A stretch of 64,000 nucleotides of DNA, from contig CP099840.1 of NCBI GenBank assembly GCA_030062745.1, forward strand, positions 18,031,718 to 18,095,717, given 5' to 3'. The position numbers were made by a program, and so were the translations under genes. Source of the DNA: Capitulum mitella (taxonomy: Eukaryota; Arthropoda; Thecostraca; Pollicipedomorpha; Pollicipedidae). Positions 39,101 to 51,008 of the stretch are shown here, piece by piece. The notes under the pieces are model-generated. The model saw nothing but the letters and a program-made list of their open reading frames with translations. It was not told the origin of the DNA and ran no database searches. The stretch's first letter is position 1. Every line of letters begins with the position of its first letter.

Positions 39101-41842
39101 TGGGACGCGGCCATTTTTGCCAAAAAATATGTTTGCCCCCACGTCTTCAGACTGGGGCACTTTGCCCCCCTTCCTTCCCCCGCTTTCGCCGCCATTGTGT
39201 AAAGGACACAGAGGCGGACCAAATGGCTAGCAGAAACATACCGCTCCGTTGCACCGAGGATGAAAAAGGCTCCATCTGAAGAGTGAGCTAATCTTTTGAA
39301 AGTGTGATGTTTGGGACTGTTTTCGATCAGGAACGCAAGCTCATTTTTGGGATGTCCAGTTTTTGTCCTCGCTGCAAATCCAGTATTTCTGTATACCGCT
39401 GCAGAAAATAATTACGCAAAGAGAAAACTGGCTGGACGCTAAGTCTAGTAGAGTGAGCATCTGTAATTTCGAAAACAATCCTTGCCTAAGATTTTGCAGA
39501 CACTGACACTGTATAACGATCTAAAAATACATGTTAACATTTTAAACGGAATGTTCAACCGTGGTCGACTTTGCATAAAAAACTTGGGTACTCTGGAAAA
39601 TACTGATGGCATTTTGAGCGATTCTTTTTCTGAAAAAAGTTCTGAAGGTTCAGAAGATGCAATGAATCGAAAACTATATTCTGTATTCTCTTGTTGTCTG
39701 CAGACCAAACACAGTAAAGGCTTGCGCCAGCCAATGAACACCAGCGATCGTTATCCAGCGCCCACTCATGACGGTTAAGTGTAAGTAGCACAGTGCTGAA
39801 CAGGACACACGGGAAATCGTGGGGAACCACTTCGAACCCTCCCCGTAAGTGTGGAGTTTTGAGACATGAAATATATTGTAAACTGGCTTCTAAGACTGAA
39901 AACTACAACTTGGTAGCCTCAGATCAGAATACGTATGACGGTTGAATGTTCCTTCAGTTTCTGTTTCATTGTTTTATTTTAAGCTTTGCTGTGTGCTGTC
40001 TTCTTGCCATGATTTCTCAGATTAAGATTTAGTGGTGTCGTCTCATCATCCGTCAAAAGAGCTCTTAAGCCAAACAGGTAAAAGGGCCCTGAGCTGCTCT
40101 CCTCAGTAAAAGAGGTCACGGATCTCGTGTACAACAGTCACGCTTGAAACGGTCTGTTGTAGAAACCGTGGCAGAAACCAAATTACATTGGGAATAAATT
40201 TCATGGCAATGCCCGAGAGATGTCTGTTTATAGGGCTTTTGGCGGTAGGTATGAAGCTTAATGAATGCCCGATCAACCTTTACGACAGATGGGGATGGGG
40301 GAAGGAGAGGGGGCCAATGCTGACCGTTTTTCAAGACGAAGAGAAGAAGGCAACTTTGATTCTTTGCATTCCGGGACAACGTCAATTAAGGGACTGAGGC
40401 CGTCCACACAGACACTTCGTGGGTCCAAAAAACTCTCGCAAAGGCTGGTTAGCAAAACTTTATCCACAAGAAATAAGACAGTGTGCGAGATGAAAGATAC
40501 GTCATAGAGCTTTATGCTACAGTACAGATTTCTCAGTTCACTCTTTTCAGTAGGCAGCGGCAGAATCATTGTTTGACTCGGCAACTTGTTTGGTTTGATG
40601 GAGTACTATCATGGAGCTGTGCTGGGCCCGGATTTTGATTCCTTGGTCACCAGAGCCAGGGGCCTAGCAGACGAAATCCATAGAAAGGGTGTAACTTGGA
40701 TCATCTCTGTCCCAGGTCACGCACAAACTAGTCTTTGCCGCTACATGACAAAACGATCGCAGGTTTCAACATTCGCCAGAAAGTCGAAGCGACTATCGTT
40801 GTCGGTCCAAGGGAGCGTGTGTTTCAACGGACATGAGCGAGAGTGCGACACGTTTGATTCCGTGGGAGTGAACAATCCGAGTCATGGATGGTGCTCAATG
40901 TGCTCCAAGGTGACCAGAGTACCTGGTGTAGACATAAAAACTATCGGATCTTCTTTTAAAACGATACTCTACGTACATCGAAGGGGGCGCCCGTTATGAG
41001 TTAGCACGCACCCCGAACGGTGTCATGGAGCCAATAAATTAGCAATTAGGGCATAACAAAGGGTTTCTCAGCGCAAATCAGAGAAGTTCTCATTGGGTGT
41101 TAGAAATGGGCCGTCCACATTGGGAAGTCCAAAAAGGAAGCACGCTAGTCACATGTTCCGGGTGTCCCCTTTCAGATGTCTCCGTCGAGGCCAAAAACGT
41201 TATCCTCAAACCCTTAATTTACTCCCGAACTTGACTGGACGCAAAAGATATCACTCGTTAAAAAACATTTACATTGCCCGCCACTTGCGCCAGGGTGCCT
41301 CCATGCTAATCTGTTCTTACACTCTACGCTCAAAGCTAATCCGTGTATGGAATGAAAAACAAACTCAGCCTATTTCGCACCGCACTTCGTCAGCTGAAGA
41401 GCTAATTCCGTCTGAATCAATGCTGCTATTTGTTACCATTAGGGGATGAACAAAAATATATTGACAGGGGTGATATGCAGGAATTTTACGACACTGCATA
41501 CCTATTTTTCTCCCATCTATGACCACCTGTTTCCGCCAGCATTGCTCCGTGTAAATTCTGGGTGATCCGGGCATACCTGTACGGGATATTTTTAGATTGC
41601 TCTCGCGTGTGACTTTTTGCCCATCCACTGTTGCAGTCCATCTAACAACTGCGTCCTAGCCATGAGATATGTTTGTATCCTTCTGTTAATTCCTACATAT
41701 TTGCACAGGGAGCAATTTGGACTAGTTATATGTAAATGATTGGGATTCCGCGATAGCACCAGGGAGACATCACGCTGCCGTATACCACACCGCCCTTTCC
41801 ACAACCAGTGTCTATGCACCCCAGCACTGGCACACAGAGTCG
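36130..41842. other. Unannotated stretch
   Basis: Contains scattered short frames only. Long homopolymer G-runs lie at about 36678 and 37246, each preceded by a GGCGnnGnAA-like and T-rich context. The frame at 40586-40999 (plus) is the longest without repeats but has no recognisable domain or splice context. Confidence 0.4.
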
Positions 41843-41938
41843 GAGCGTCTCCTCCAGACTGGTGGTCTGCGGAGTCAGAGCGTCTCCGCCAGATTGGTGG
41901 TCTGCAGAGTCTGAGCGTCTCCGCCAGACTGGTGGTGT
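41843..41938. repeat. 35-bp minisatellite, about 3 copies
   Basis: GAGCGTCTCCGCCAGACTGG units start at 41843, 41878 and 41913 with exact 35-bp spacing. Confidence 0.92.
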
Positions 41939-42222
41939 GACGCCGCGGCGGCCCGCCGCCTACTGACTACCCCTGTCATCTACGCGCCTAATGTCACCGA
42001 TCTCGGACATTTTATCGGCATGATAATAACAATGCAGCTAACATCATTCTACTCTCTCTACACTCTCTACATTCTACACTATACACTCTACGTTCGACGT
42101 CAGAACAGCACCAGTGTCGAATATGTATCTACAGAGAGGCTAAGGCAGAGAGGTATTTGTTCATTCTTACACTGATCACGAGAACAAACGTCTGCGAGAG
42201 CTTCGGAAAAGGTGGGTAATCC
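41939..42222. other. No feature beyond simple sequence
   Basis: A short TCTACACTC-type degenerate simple repeat lies near 42050-42095. Confidence 0.5.
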
Positions 42223-43439
42223 TTAACCCTATTCCCGGCAGGGGGCTGGATCCGGCCCCCCTCGGGTTTTTTTGCTTGCCAATTCCAGGCTTTTTGACGC
42301 AGCTTCACGAAACTTGGCCACTTTTCCTAGCTATTATTTATACGTGTTGTGACAAAATTTCAAAATTCTGTTTTGCTCAGGGGCGGAGCCAGGCAACGCT
42401 TCTGGGAGGCACCTCAGGCCATTTTTGGCTATGTTGAGGGTAAAAGGAAAATGTCTGCCAAAAACAGAGTTTTTAAGAAAGATAGAACTTAAAACCTTAT
42501 ATGGAGGTATATCTAAATAGTTGGGCAATGTGCAGATGTAATTTTGTCTATCTGAGGCCACTTTACAAGGTCAGGTCAAGGTCAACGGTCAAAAGTAGTT
42601 TTTTTGCAATAATTTTGGCGCTGTTTTCTGAAATGCCAAACCCAGAATATATGTGACGTAACCAGCCTTTCTCTACTTTTGTACCAAGTTTCAGCTCAAT
42701 ATCAGGTCGGGTCACGGAGCTATGGCCTAAAATCCCAGTGCACATACCCTATCTCGCAATAGCCATAAAATGATTTTTTTGAAATAGGGTGAATTTAAAT
42801 GATTAAAAACGTTTACAGATAATCTTAAACGCGCACGAGATCATTCCAAGTGATCCCAAGGTCACTGGGAGTCATTTAAGGTCAAAGGTCACAAGTTGAT
42901 CTGAAGAACGTGTGACCATGACAGTTTCCCCCTTTTCATGTCCCTGGCACCGTCTATGCTAACATTATACAAACACCGTGATGCAATTTGTACTTGTTTA
43001 GCATAACATGACTAGCAGAAGCCAAAAAAGTGTTTGCCTCTTTTGTTCATTCAGTTGTTAGAGAACTAGTCCTCCTATTTTTGAAACCCTGTGAACGACC
43101 ATGAATTTCCTCAAAATTTCAGCTTTGTGTACCCATGGTAAAAACCCTATCCAGAATCTCTCGATTCATGCCAGTTTCATTGAAATCGGTCCATAAACAA
43201 CGGACTTATAAGAAGTCCAAAAATGCCCCTGATTTTGACCTTTTTGCCCCCTGTATCCACACATTTCAAAATTTTGAAAATTTGTTTTTATAAAAATGTA
43301 GTTCACGTCATGGCAAATCGATTTCCGTTTGTTGCGATGAAATCGGATGTGTAGTTCTCGAGATCCCAGGGGGGGGGCCGAATCCGCCCCCCCTGCCGGA
43401 AATCGACCATACCGTCTAGCCCTCCGGGAACACGGTTAA
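42223..43439 (+). mobile_element. piggyBac-like transposon, copy D
   Basis: Bounded by TTAA at 42223-42226 and 43436-43439. The left end is TTAACCCTATTCCCGGC; the right end GGAACACGGTTAA differs slightly from the family consensus. Length and internal order match copies A and C. It has a perfect DR1 (AGGTCA-A-AGGTCA) at 42879-42891 and a run of GGTCA motifs at about 42570-42595. It has no transposase and must rely on a relative in trans. Confidence 0.9.
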
Positions 43440-44040
43440 GGTCGCAAAAGCGCATTGGCGTCGACAAACGAATGTGGGAGTACGTAAGTGTACGAAGAAT
43501 GATCGGTCGACCGAAACGGCAGCTGACACGGTGATTTGACAGAACATGATGCCAAACGTTTCTTGAATAATGATCCGCCTCAAGAGGATAAAAGTCGACA
43601 TCATCGTGACATCCAAAATACTTCACTCTGTCAACGTCATTCCGTAACGACGCATGCCTCAGATTTCTTGGGTGGCACATTTTTCTTGTTGTATTGATGT
43701 GGCTGTTGATTCGGAACACTACGTGAGTGACCAGAGCATAACTGTGATCAGAGCAACAGCGTGTTCCGCAACTGCAAAGGGCCTGGTCAGATGCCATCAA
43801 TGTGAAAGTTTCTGTCCACGTTGGCGACGATAAATCAAATCTGTCGGCAGTGCTGCTCAGCTATAGCGTGGAGACCACCCAACAAGAACACGCGGCACAA
43901 ATGCGGCGAGTATGTCAAAGTGCCAGGATGATTATAAAGTAATGTAATCTGATTTGATCAGACAGGCAATCATTTCCCTTTCGTTCCAACCAGAAAGATT
44001 GTTTAACGCCCTGAACAGGGACTCATCGGTGGTCTCAACT
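43440..44040. other. No recognised feature
   Basis: Ordinary-composition sequence with short frames and no repeats. Confidence 0.4.
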
Positions 44041-44590
44041 TCGAGAGCGGCCCCAAATGGGCTACACTGGCCTTTTTGAAAGCCTAAGGGGTTCTTGATG
44101 CTGTCAGGGGGTCCGAGAAGGTTAGTTGGTTCCTGAGACGGCAGGTGGGTCCGTACACCGCAGACGACCCCTGAGACCGTCAAAAAGGTGGGAGGGCCAT
44201 CTACAAGGCAAAAAGATAATATGGCCTCTATTATCGGTATGGGGGCGCTGGACGACCAGAGGGCCCCCGGGTGTGTTAGGCGGGCTCCTGGCACGGAAAG
44301 TCCCCTGGGACTGCCAGTGGGACCCCTGAAGCGTCAACAAAGGCTCCTGTTACGGCTAGAGCGGACATAAGACTGCCAGATATACCCCATGTAACAGAGG
44401 AAGACCCCCGATACAGCCACTGAGACTACCGTAAGATATTCAGAGAGCCATGACACGGTACAAAGGCCATGAAATTGCCAAAAGGTCTTTTGTAACCACC
44501 AGAGGGCCCCTGAGACGGCAAAACTGTACCCCAGAGACGATAACAGGGGCGCCTAGAACCAAACCAGGTCCACTGAGACTGCATGGCACG
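44041..44590. repeat. Highly diverged short-period tandem repeat
   Basis: CCCCTGAGACnGnCAnAA-like motifs recur every 20-25 bp with many substitutions (for example near 44110, 44170, 44320, 44420, 44508 and 44570). The array is old and degenerate; its exact unit cannot be fixed by eye. Confidence 0.55.
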
Positions 44591-45722
44591 GCACGAATTA
44601 AATATTTGGTATCATAAAGCTGTGTAGAAATCATGGCATTTCACGTAACTGGGTCACACGAGCATAGAAGGGAATTCCTGCCCACCGATTAACGGGAAGA
44701 TGACAAAAGAAAAAAGTGGTGAAACCTCCAATAACTTTACGTCTTCTTGTCTTTTCCATAACATGGTTTCTGTTGGTGAATGCAGTATGTTGTCACTTTC
44801 AGCTGTGACTTGTAAGACAAAGGATCAGAACACGAACATTATCGGTCCATTGCTCCTCATTGAAATTATATGAATTTCCAGTCGCCACAAATAACGTATG
44901 AGTGAGGTTTCATGGGTTGCAGACACACAATGCCCCGATTCGGTATAGGACAATAGCGATAATCCGGCACATACCCAAACGAACCCAGGCCAGAGCGGAA
45001 AATGGAATAACCCTGTCAAATATACATGTACGCTGAATACATAATACCTGACCATATGTTGGAAATCCGAATGAAACATTTTTTCAAAATTCCCTCGGCA
45101 ATAGCAGCCTTTGTTGTAGGGATGGAAATCGAAACTGCTTAGGCTACCAAGCAAAGCACAAACTTCCCCGTTCATTTTAGAACAGTGTGTTTTATCCAAA
45201 TCATCTATACTAAAAGAAGTCAACTAAAAAAAAAAGAACTAAAAAATCAGGAAAAAATTCAACAACAATCAACTATCAAATAGAAAAAAAACAACAAAAA
45301 GTCGAATCAACAGCGATCGCTTGGCGCGTGCTGCTATGAAAATTACAACTTTCCACGACAGCCTGCACACCACAACTCAGGCCCTATTAACTTCATCAGT
45401 TTCCCCATTCTGAAACGTCACGGACTTCCGACTGACAGACCCCACATCCGGAATAGTCGCTTCCCACCTGCCAGGCCGCGAGGGGGTGGGTGCCGTGGGG
45501 CGCAGAGCAGGAAACGATTCAAGCGAGACATGCACTGTCACATTCATCATCGCTTGCGTACGGAAGTTGTAAATAATACGAAAATACAATCTGGTACCAC
45601 TGTTTGCCAAGGAGAGGAACAGTTTTTTCTTAATAAAATCATGTTGCATGTGCATTGTGCAGTGCACATCATGGTCAACTCAAAGAAACTAGCCAAGTTA
45701 GGACATGCCTTTCAGTATTCAC
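44591..45722. other. No recognised feature
   Basis: The frame at 44825-45223 (minus, 132 codons) lacks recognisable motifs. A-rich sequence occurs at 45225-45300. Confidence 0.4.
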
Positions 45723-46920
45723 TGAACCCGCCCCCGGCTGGGGGGCAGTTGACCGTCCCCCCCGAGGTTTTTCTGGGATTGCGAGAGAACGTACAAACAC
45801 AGATCCACGAAACTTTGTGTACCTTTTGCGTCATCATTTCTACACCTTGAGTCAAAATTTTGACCTCAGGTCAGGTAAGGTGCCTGACCTAGGTCAGGTC
45901 AAACAAACCTATGTCCAAGAAAGTTTAGCGCTCTGCAACTTTTTTGGAAGACAAGATATCTCAATGATACTTTCAGGGATAAGTGATCGCAATAGATGCA
46001 ACAAATCCCCTATCTCAGATTTTTCGGAATTTTCCGGGTCATTGACCTAAGGTCAAGCCCATTTTTAAGACATGCCGTAGTTTTTTCGGAAATTGATGGA
46101 ATATTGCAAAACATTTTTAGTGTGAAGTGAAGCAGACATCTAGTTACCGAAATTGGGTAAAGTATCAATGACCCCCAGCCATTGATCTGAGGTCAGGTCA
46201 CGAATAACTGTAGTGAGCCAAAATGTACCACCGTCAAAATCGACGATGAATTACTCAGAATGGGTAGAAAATGGCAGAACTAGCTTGGACAGACGTAAGT
46301 GATGCCAGGAACCTCAAAAAGTTTAAAAAATTGCATATTTTGGAAATAAACAGGCTCTCGCGAATAAAGCTTCGCCAATTGTGTAAATTGGTGACTAATG
46401 GATTTTTCCCAAATTTAAGCATGAAAACCATCACAGGAATCACTAAGATCAATACAATTGACATGGATAGGCTTTTTCGCGAAAATAAAGGTACGCTAAA
46501 ATTAGTTTCCGTCAATTTGTTACTGCGTACGGCTGCGGCGCACGCCGACAGCCGGCGCGAGAATTGCCGTGTCTTTATTTCGGCGTTTCGGCGTATATAT
46601 TAAACAAATCTGAGAAATTAGATGTGTATCGGCATTTGCGGACCTTTCCTTGTGCGCTGGTGCTTTTACCTATGCGTTATTAGTCATTAGCCCTTGAGAT
46701 TTAGGCCATTTCTCGGTCTCATGCAGTCGCCTATGAGAAAGCATATAGAGGACGTAAATTGCTTACATATTATCTAAAACTAAAACATGAGACCAGTTTC
46801 GAGCTCTACTCGTCACAAGCTTTCTAACGGTGTGCTTATTTTCATGGTGCGATCAACCGTTCGTGAGTTAAAGGGAGGGGGGCGGCCAGCTGCCGCCCCC
46901 CCAGTCGGGCATGATCGTAA
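45723..46920 (+). mobile_element. TTAA-type non-autonomous transposon, family F
   Basis: The left end is TGAACCCGCCCCCGGCTGGG (a TTAA with one change), followed by a G-run and CCGTCCCCCCCGAGG. The right end contains GGGGGGCGG and CCGCCCCCCCAGTCGGG, ending GTAA at 46917-46920. The inverted copy at 13665-14904 confirms the boundaries. It holds TGACCTCAGGTCA (45861-45873), TGACCTAGGTCAGGTCA (from 45885) and other AGGTCA motifs. No transposase frame is present. Confidence 0.8.
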
Positions 46921-47147
46921 CCGACCGACGGTCGTGAGTGGATTAATCTACTGAGTCAAAAGCACAGTTAACCACACAACCACCAACCACGCAACCACCT
47001 ACCATGCAACCGCCTACAGATTGATATTCTGGCAGGAGAGTAGCCTATTTCAGCCCCGTTGTCGCATTTTACACGACTTTTGTCAGGAATGAGGTGCGAG
47101 TGCAGACCTCCTCCCCTCTCCCGCACTGCCAGAGAGCATCGGCCCAC

Positions 47148-47462
47148 CTTCAACGAGACGTGCCGGTGGAGGCTATCGGCCGCGGGGAACGCCACCAGGC
47201 CGACGTCTCGCTGCTCCCTGGGCCGGTGCAACCGGACCTCCGGCGACAGCTGCAGCGGCAGCGCCACCAGGCCCGAGTCGTCGCTGCAGGAGGTGGCCGA
47301 GAGTGAGGAGACGCCGTTCAGATGGCCGCCGCAACGCAGGCAGGTCAGCCGACTGGTGCAGCTCCGGGCTGGCGGGGACCGGGACGGGCCGGGCCGGACG
47401 GCCGGCGGCCGGTCGGCTCCCAGTGACGGCAGCCGCTTCGGCGCGCCGCGACGAGCGCCCAT
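47148..47462 (-). CDS. Candidate 105-residue exon, possible first coding exon
   Basis: The minus strand has an ATG in good context (GACGATGG) with an in-frame TAA upstream, followed by 105 codons with strong G/C third positions, ending TTG AAG|GTGGGC in phase 0. The peptide begins MGARRGAPKRLPSLG, contains SRLTCLRCGGHLNG and a Ser-rich stretch, then DSGLVALPLQLSPEVRLHR and DVGLVAFPAADSLHRHVSLK. No family is recognised. Alternatively it is an internal exon using an acceptor-like CCGAAG 27 bases after the ATG, also in phase 0. Its phase fits the first WD40 exon (26153) and the donor at 60342, so it could be an alternative start or an internal exon of the same gene. Confidence 0.4.
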
Positions 47463-48730
47463 CGTCGGCGCGAGGCGACGGAGGGGCCGAGATTAGCGGG
47501 GCCGTCGGCAGGGACGACCGATCACAACAGAAGTCACTCCGCCGCACGAGGCGGTCAGCCGCTCACGATGCAGCGTAGGCCAGGACACACCGCTCTCCTA
47601 GTCGGCGATGGTGGACATTACTGCGACCGACGGTCCGTGCGCAGTGGCGGCGAGCCCACCTGCAGCTCGCCCCCCGTCCAGACGCAGCACCGTGATTCCG
47701 CCGGTGGCTGATGCGCTCGCGGACCCCGCACGCCTCGCGCTGCCGTCACGCCGGCCGAGCACGGCCGGGGCGCGGCGGCCGTCCGTCCGACGGTCGGTCG
47801 CGGTCCCGTGAGGTCGGCGTCGCCGCTGCCGGCCGCCGCCCGCCGGCCCTCAGCGCCGCAACACCACTGGCGCCGACGCCGATCGCCGCCCGGCCAGTTC
47901 ACGCGGCTAAACAAATTCCCGCGCGGCGCCGGCTGCCGCCCGGCCGGCAGATGGCCCGACAGATTCCCCGATTAACCCAAATATGACGAGTCTCGGCCGG
48001 GCGTCACGAAGCACGCGGCCTGCCCGCGGCGGCGCGCTGCCACCGGCGAAAGCGTGACCGCCGCCTGCCTTCTGCTTCTCTTCTCTCGCGTCTGTGTCGC
48101 CTGCGTCTTGCTTCTCTTCCCTCGTGTCTGTGTCGCCTGCCTCCTGTTTATTTTTCTACGGGGCTGCATCGTTTGACTGGTAATCCTCGCCTCTCGGGGA
48201 AGTGCCAACGGCTTCTGCACCGCTTTTCACTGTGCTCAGCTGATCTGCATCTCGCTCGTCTTTTCTCGAGTCTGAGCCGCCAGCATTGTGCTCTTTTTTG
48301 CGGCTGGGCCGCTAAGACCTGAGAATCGGTGAAGCGCCAGGTCCTCTGCGACCGCTCGGTTTCCGGCCCGGCAGGCTGGAATGTCTGTGTGTCTGACCGA
48401 TGGAACACGGGCGGAGCGGCGACCAGCTGCCGCGGAGAACCGGACCACAGGTCACCACTCCCGGCCAGCTCCCTTCAGTCACCTGATGACCGCTCAATGT
48501 TTGATAAAACGGTCAGCATAGGCCGAATAGATCTTTAATTCATATGTTGGATTGGGGACAACACTGTTTCGACGAAGGAGATGGAGAAGCTGCTTAATTC
48601 TGCTTTTTTATCTGGGGCCCAATGATTTCAGGTAAAGATGAGAAAGGAATGGCGTAAAACTGGCGAAGAGAAACAGAGAATGGCGGAGAGAAGGAAGGGA
48701 TAGAAGGGAGAGAGAGGGGAGGGAGAGGAG
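47463..48730. other. GC-rich, CpG-rich region without assigned gene
   Basis: This is one of the most CpG-dense parts of the window, and every frame is open for stretches, as expected from its composition. It could be a promoter/CpG-rich 5' region for the exon at 47148-47462. Short GTGTCGCCTGC and CTTCTCTTC-type repeats lie at 48060-48140. Confidence 0.4.
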
Positions 48731-48747
48731 GAGATAGATAGATAGAT

Positions 48748-48804
<57 letters not shown>

Positions 48805-48855
48805 TAGATAGATAGATAGATAGACAGAGAGAGAGAGAGAAAGAGAGAGAAAGAT

Positions 48856-48941
<86 letters not shown>
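48731..48941. repeat. Compound microsatellite (GATA)n(TA)n(GATA)n(GA)n
   Basis: Four blocks in series: GATA at about 48733-48749, TA at 48751-48802, GATA at 48802-48823, then GA to 48941 with early AAGA and AAAG interruptions. The GA block is purine-only for more than 100 bases. Confidence 0.98.
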
Positions 48942-48943
<2 letters not shown>

Positions 48944-50672
48944 TCTGGGATGTGATAAAAAGAGAGATAAGATGCAGGGAAAGAAGGGCAATACATTGTG
49001 TGCGGAAACAAAAACGCGGCAGCTGTCACCGTGACGTATCTGCTCAGCACGGGGCAGCCGCTGATTGGCGGCGTGCCCATCTGGGCCGCTAACGAGAGCG
49101 GGCGTGGGCAGCGGGTGCGCCGATTTAGTGCCTCCTTTCCGCGGTTCGGTCGGCGCAGGCTGAGCCTGCGCTGAATGCCTGAACCACCTCTGCCTGAGCC
49201 ACCTCTGAACGGCTCGGGCAGAACCGACCAGGACCAGAGGTTCCTCTGCAGTGATCCGCGGGTCATGGAAGAGCGCGCCGCGTCCTGGCGCCCAGGGGTC
49301 CGGATCTCGGCGCAGTGGCCCAAAAATGCGGAGCGAGAATGGACAATAGATGACCGTCCCTCGCAGGACGCAATCAAGATGTGATGATTCTTGTGAAACA
49401 GGCAATTTTCACCGTACCTCGAACTGGTTCAAATGAGCGAAAGCACACAACATTCCAAATCACGCATGGCCGCTGTCCGCTCCTGTGACAATGACGTCAA
49501 AACTGTTGCATCGCAAATGTAATTGGCATGTGTATTTCGCCGCTTTTGTCCCGAATTCTGACAGTCTTAGAATGCTAGTAACGTAATTTAATAGCACTAT
49601 GGACACCGCACACGCCTAAAAAGCGTCGACTTCCGCGTCGGCGCGAAACAGCTCTTGGACTTGGCACCATCAAAGGCGACGCTAATCAAGCTCACCACAA
49701 AGTACCCGACGGCAATGTGCGTCGTCTTGCTGCGTTGGCAACGCACGTGTGTGCGATGGCGATGAAAAAACGCGTTGCATAATCTGTTGAACATTAATCC
49801 AGATCAAGTTCGAAGTGCGACAACAACTAGTTATTTGTTTTGCTTCGTTCGCTTTAACTGTAAAACCCGAGGTGAATTACATATGGCGTTCCGCTGATAG
49901 CTCAGCATAGTTTTCTCCATCAACTAGCAAGCATGATGTACAGAGATAAAGGTAGCCTCCAAATTTTACTTTTGTCGGGATAAACATTTTTCTTGGTATG
50001 TAAACAATGTCGTTTCGCTTCATTGGACAATTCTCTAATTATCTGTTTGCCCTTGGAACTGCAACCTTTGCATTTGCACCACCCTGCGTTACATCACCAC
50101 TTGTCGCGTAAGGGCGCAAATCACTGGCTGTTTACACTCAATCGTGACACTCAAGATCGAGCGTGGGACGGTAGGTGAAGCCTGCCGGTGGCACGTGGGA
50201 GTCAGCTTTATCCTGCCTTCTGCTGCGCCTCTGAGCCGGCTCTTTGAGCCCGCTCATCCGAAGCTCACTGGCGTAAACGTGACGACTGAGGGCGGCAAAA
50301 TACATGCAAGGAGGCAGCATTAGGCATTCATCTATCCAGTGTTCTTCTGGTTCTGGCTGGCATGATTCATTGTCTTACGCAAATTTGCTGCACTGCTAGA
50401 GGAAATAATTGCACGGAATTCACGCAGATAATTGTAAAATATGGCATACGCCCTTTGTTAAATTACTTTGCAGTTCCAGACAGCTGGATTTGGTTCACCT
50501 GACGCGAACTGGGAAACGGCTGATGCCAGCTGAACGTTGCCACCTCCCACACTGGCAGGCGTGCGGGAGCCTCTGCAACGCGCAAAAGTGAGGGACTAGC
50601 CCGAAATCGCCATGCATTGCGTCAGACAACGCACAAGCAACTGGACAATACAAAGAACATGTTCAACCAATA
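48942..50672. other. No gene recognised
   Basis: The GC-rich patch at 49040-49370 has open frames on both strands (minus contains FHDPRITAEEPLVLVGSA), but nothing recognisable and no convincing splice sites. The rest is AT-richer and featureless. Confidence 0.35.
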
Positions 50673-51008
50673 CGTCTGCGGCAGACCAACGTTGCCGGTG
50701 AGTGGCGAGTACTCTGCGCTTCACTTCCCAGGCAGACCGCTGAACGGTCGGGAGTACGTCTGCGGCAGACGAACGTTGCCGGTGAGTGGCGAGCACTCTG
50801 CGCTTCAGTTCACAGGCAGACCGCTGGACGGTCGGGAATACGTCTGCGGCAGACGAACGTTGCCGGTGAGTGGCGAGCACTCTGCGCTTCAGTTCACAGG
50901 CAGACCGCTGGACGGTCGGGAATACGTCTGCGGCAGACGAACGTTGCCGGTGAGTGGCGAGTACTCTGCGCTTCACTTCACAGGCAGACCGCTGGACGGT
51001 CGGGAGTA
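50673..51008 (+). repeat. 84-bp minisatellite resembling an exon/intron cassette, 4 copies
   Basis: Four units start at 50673, 50757, 50841 and 50925 with exact 84-bp spacing; the middle two are nearly identical. On the plus strand every unit contains TTGCCG|GTGAGTGG (a consensus donor), and 34 bases after the donor GT a CTTCA(C/G)TTC(A/C)CAG|GCAGACC acceptor-like site, leaving 50 bases to the next donor. Both strands stay open through the array because the unit is 28 codons (plus-strand repeat YVCGRRTLPVSGE...). Confidence 0.95.

Noticed and set aside
48608..49405. Minus-strand frame of 265 codons rich in Ser-Leu and Ile-Tyr repeats
   Set aside because: It is translation of the GA/GATA/TA microsatellite plus GC-rich flank, not a protein-like sequence.
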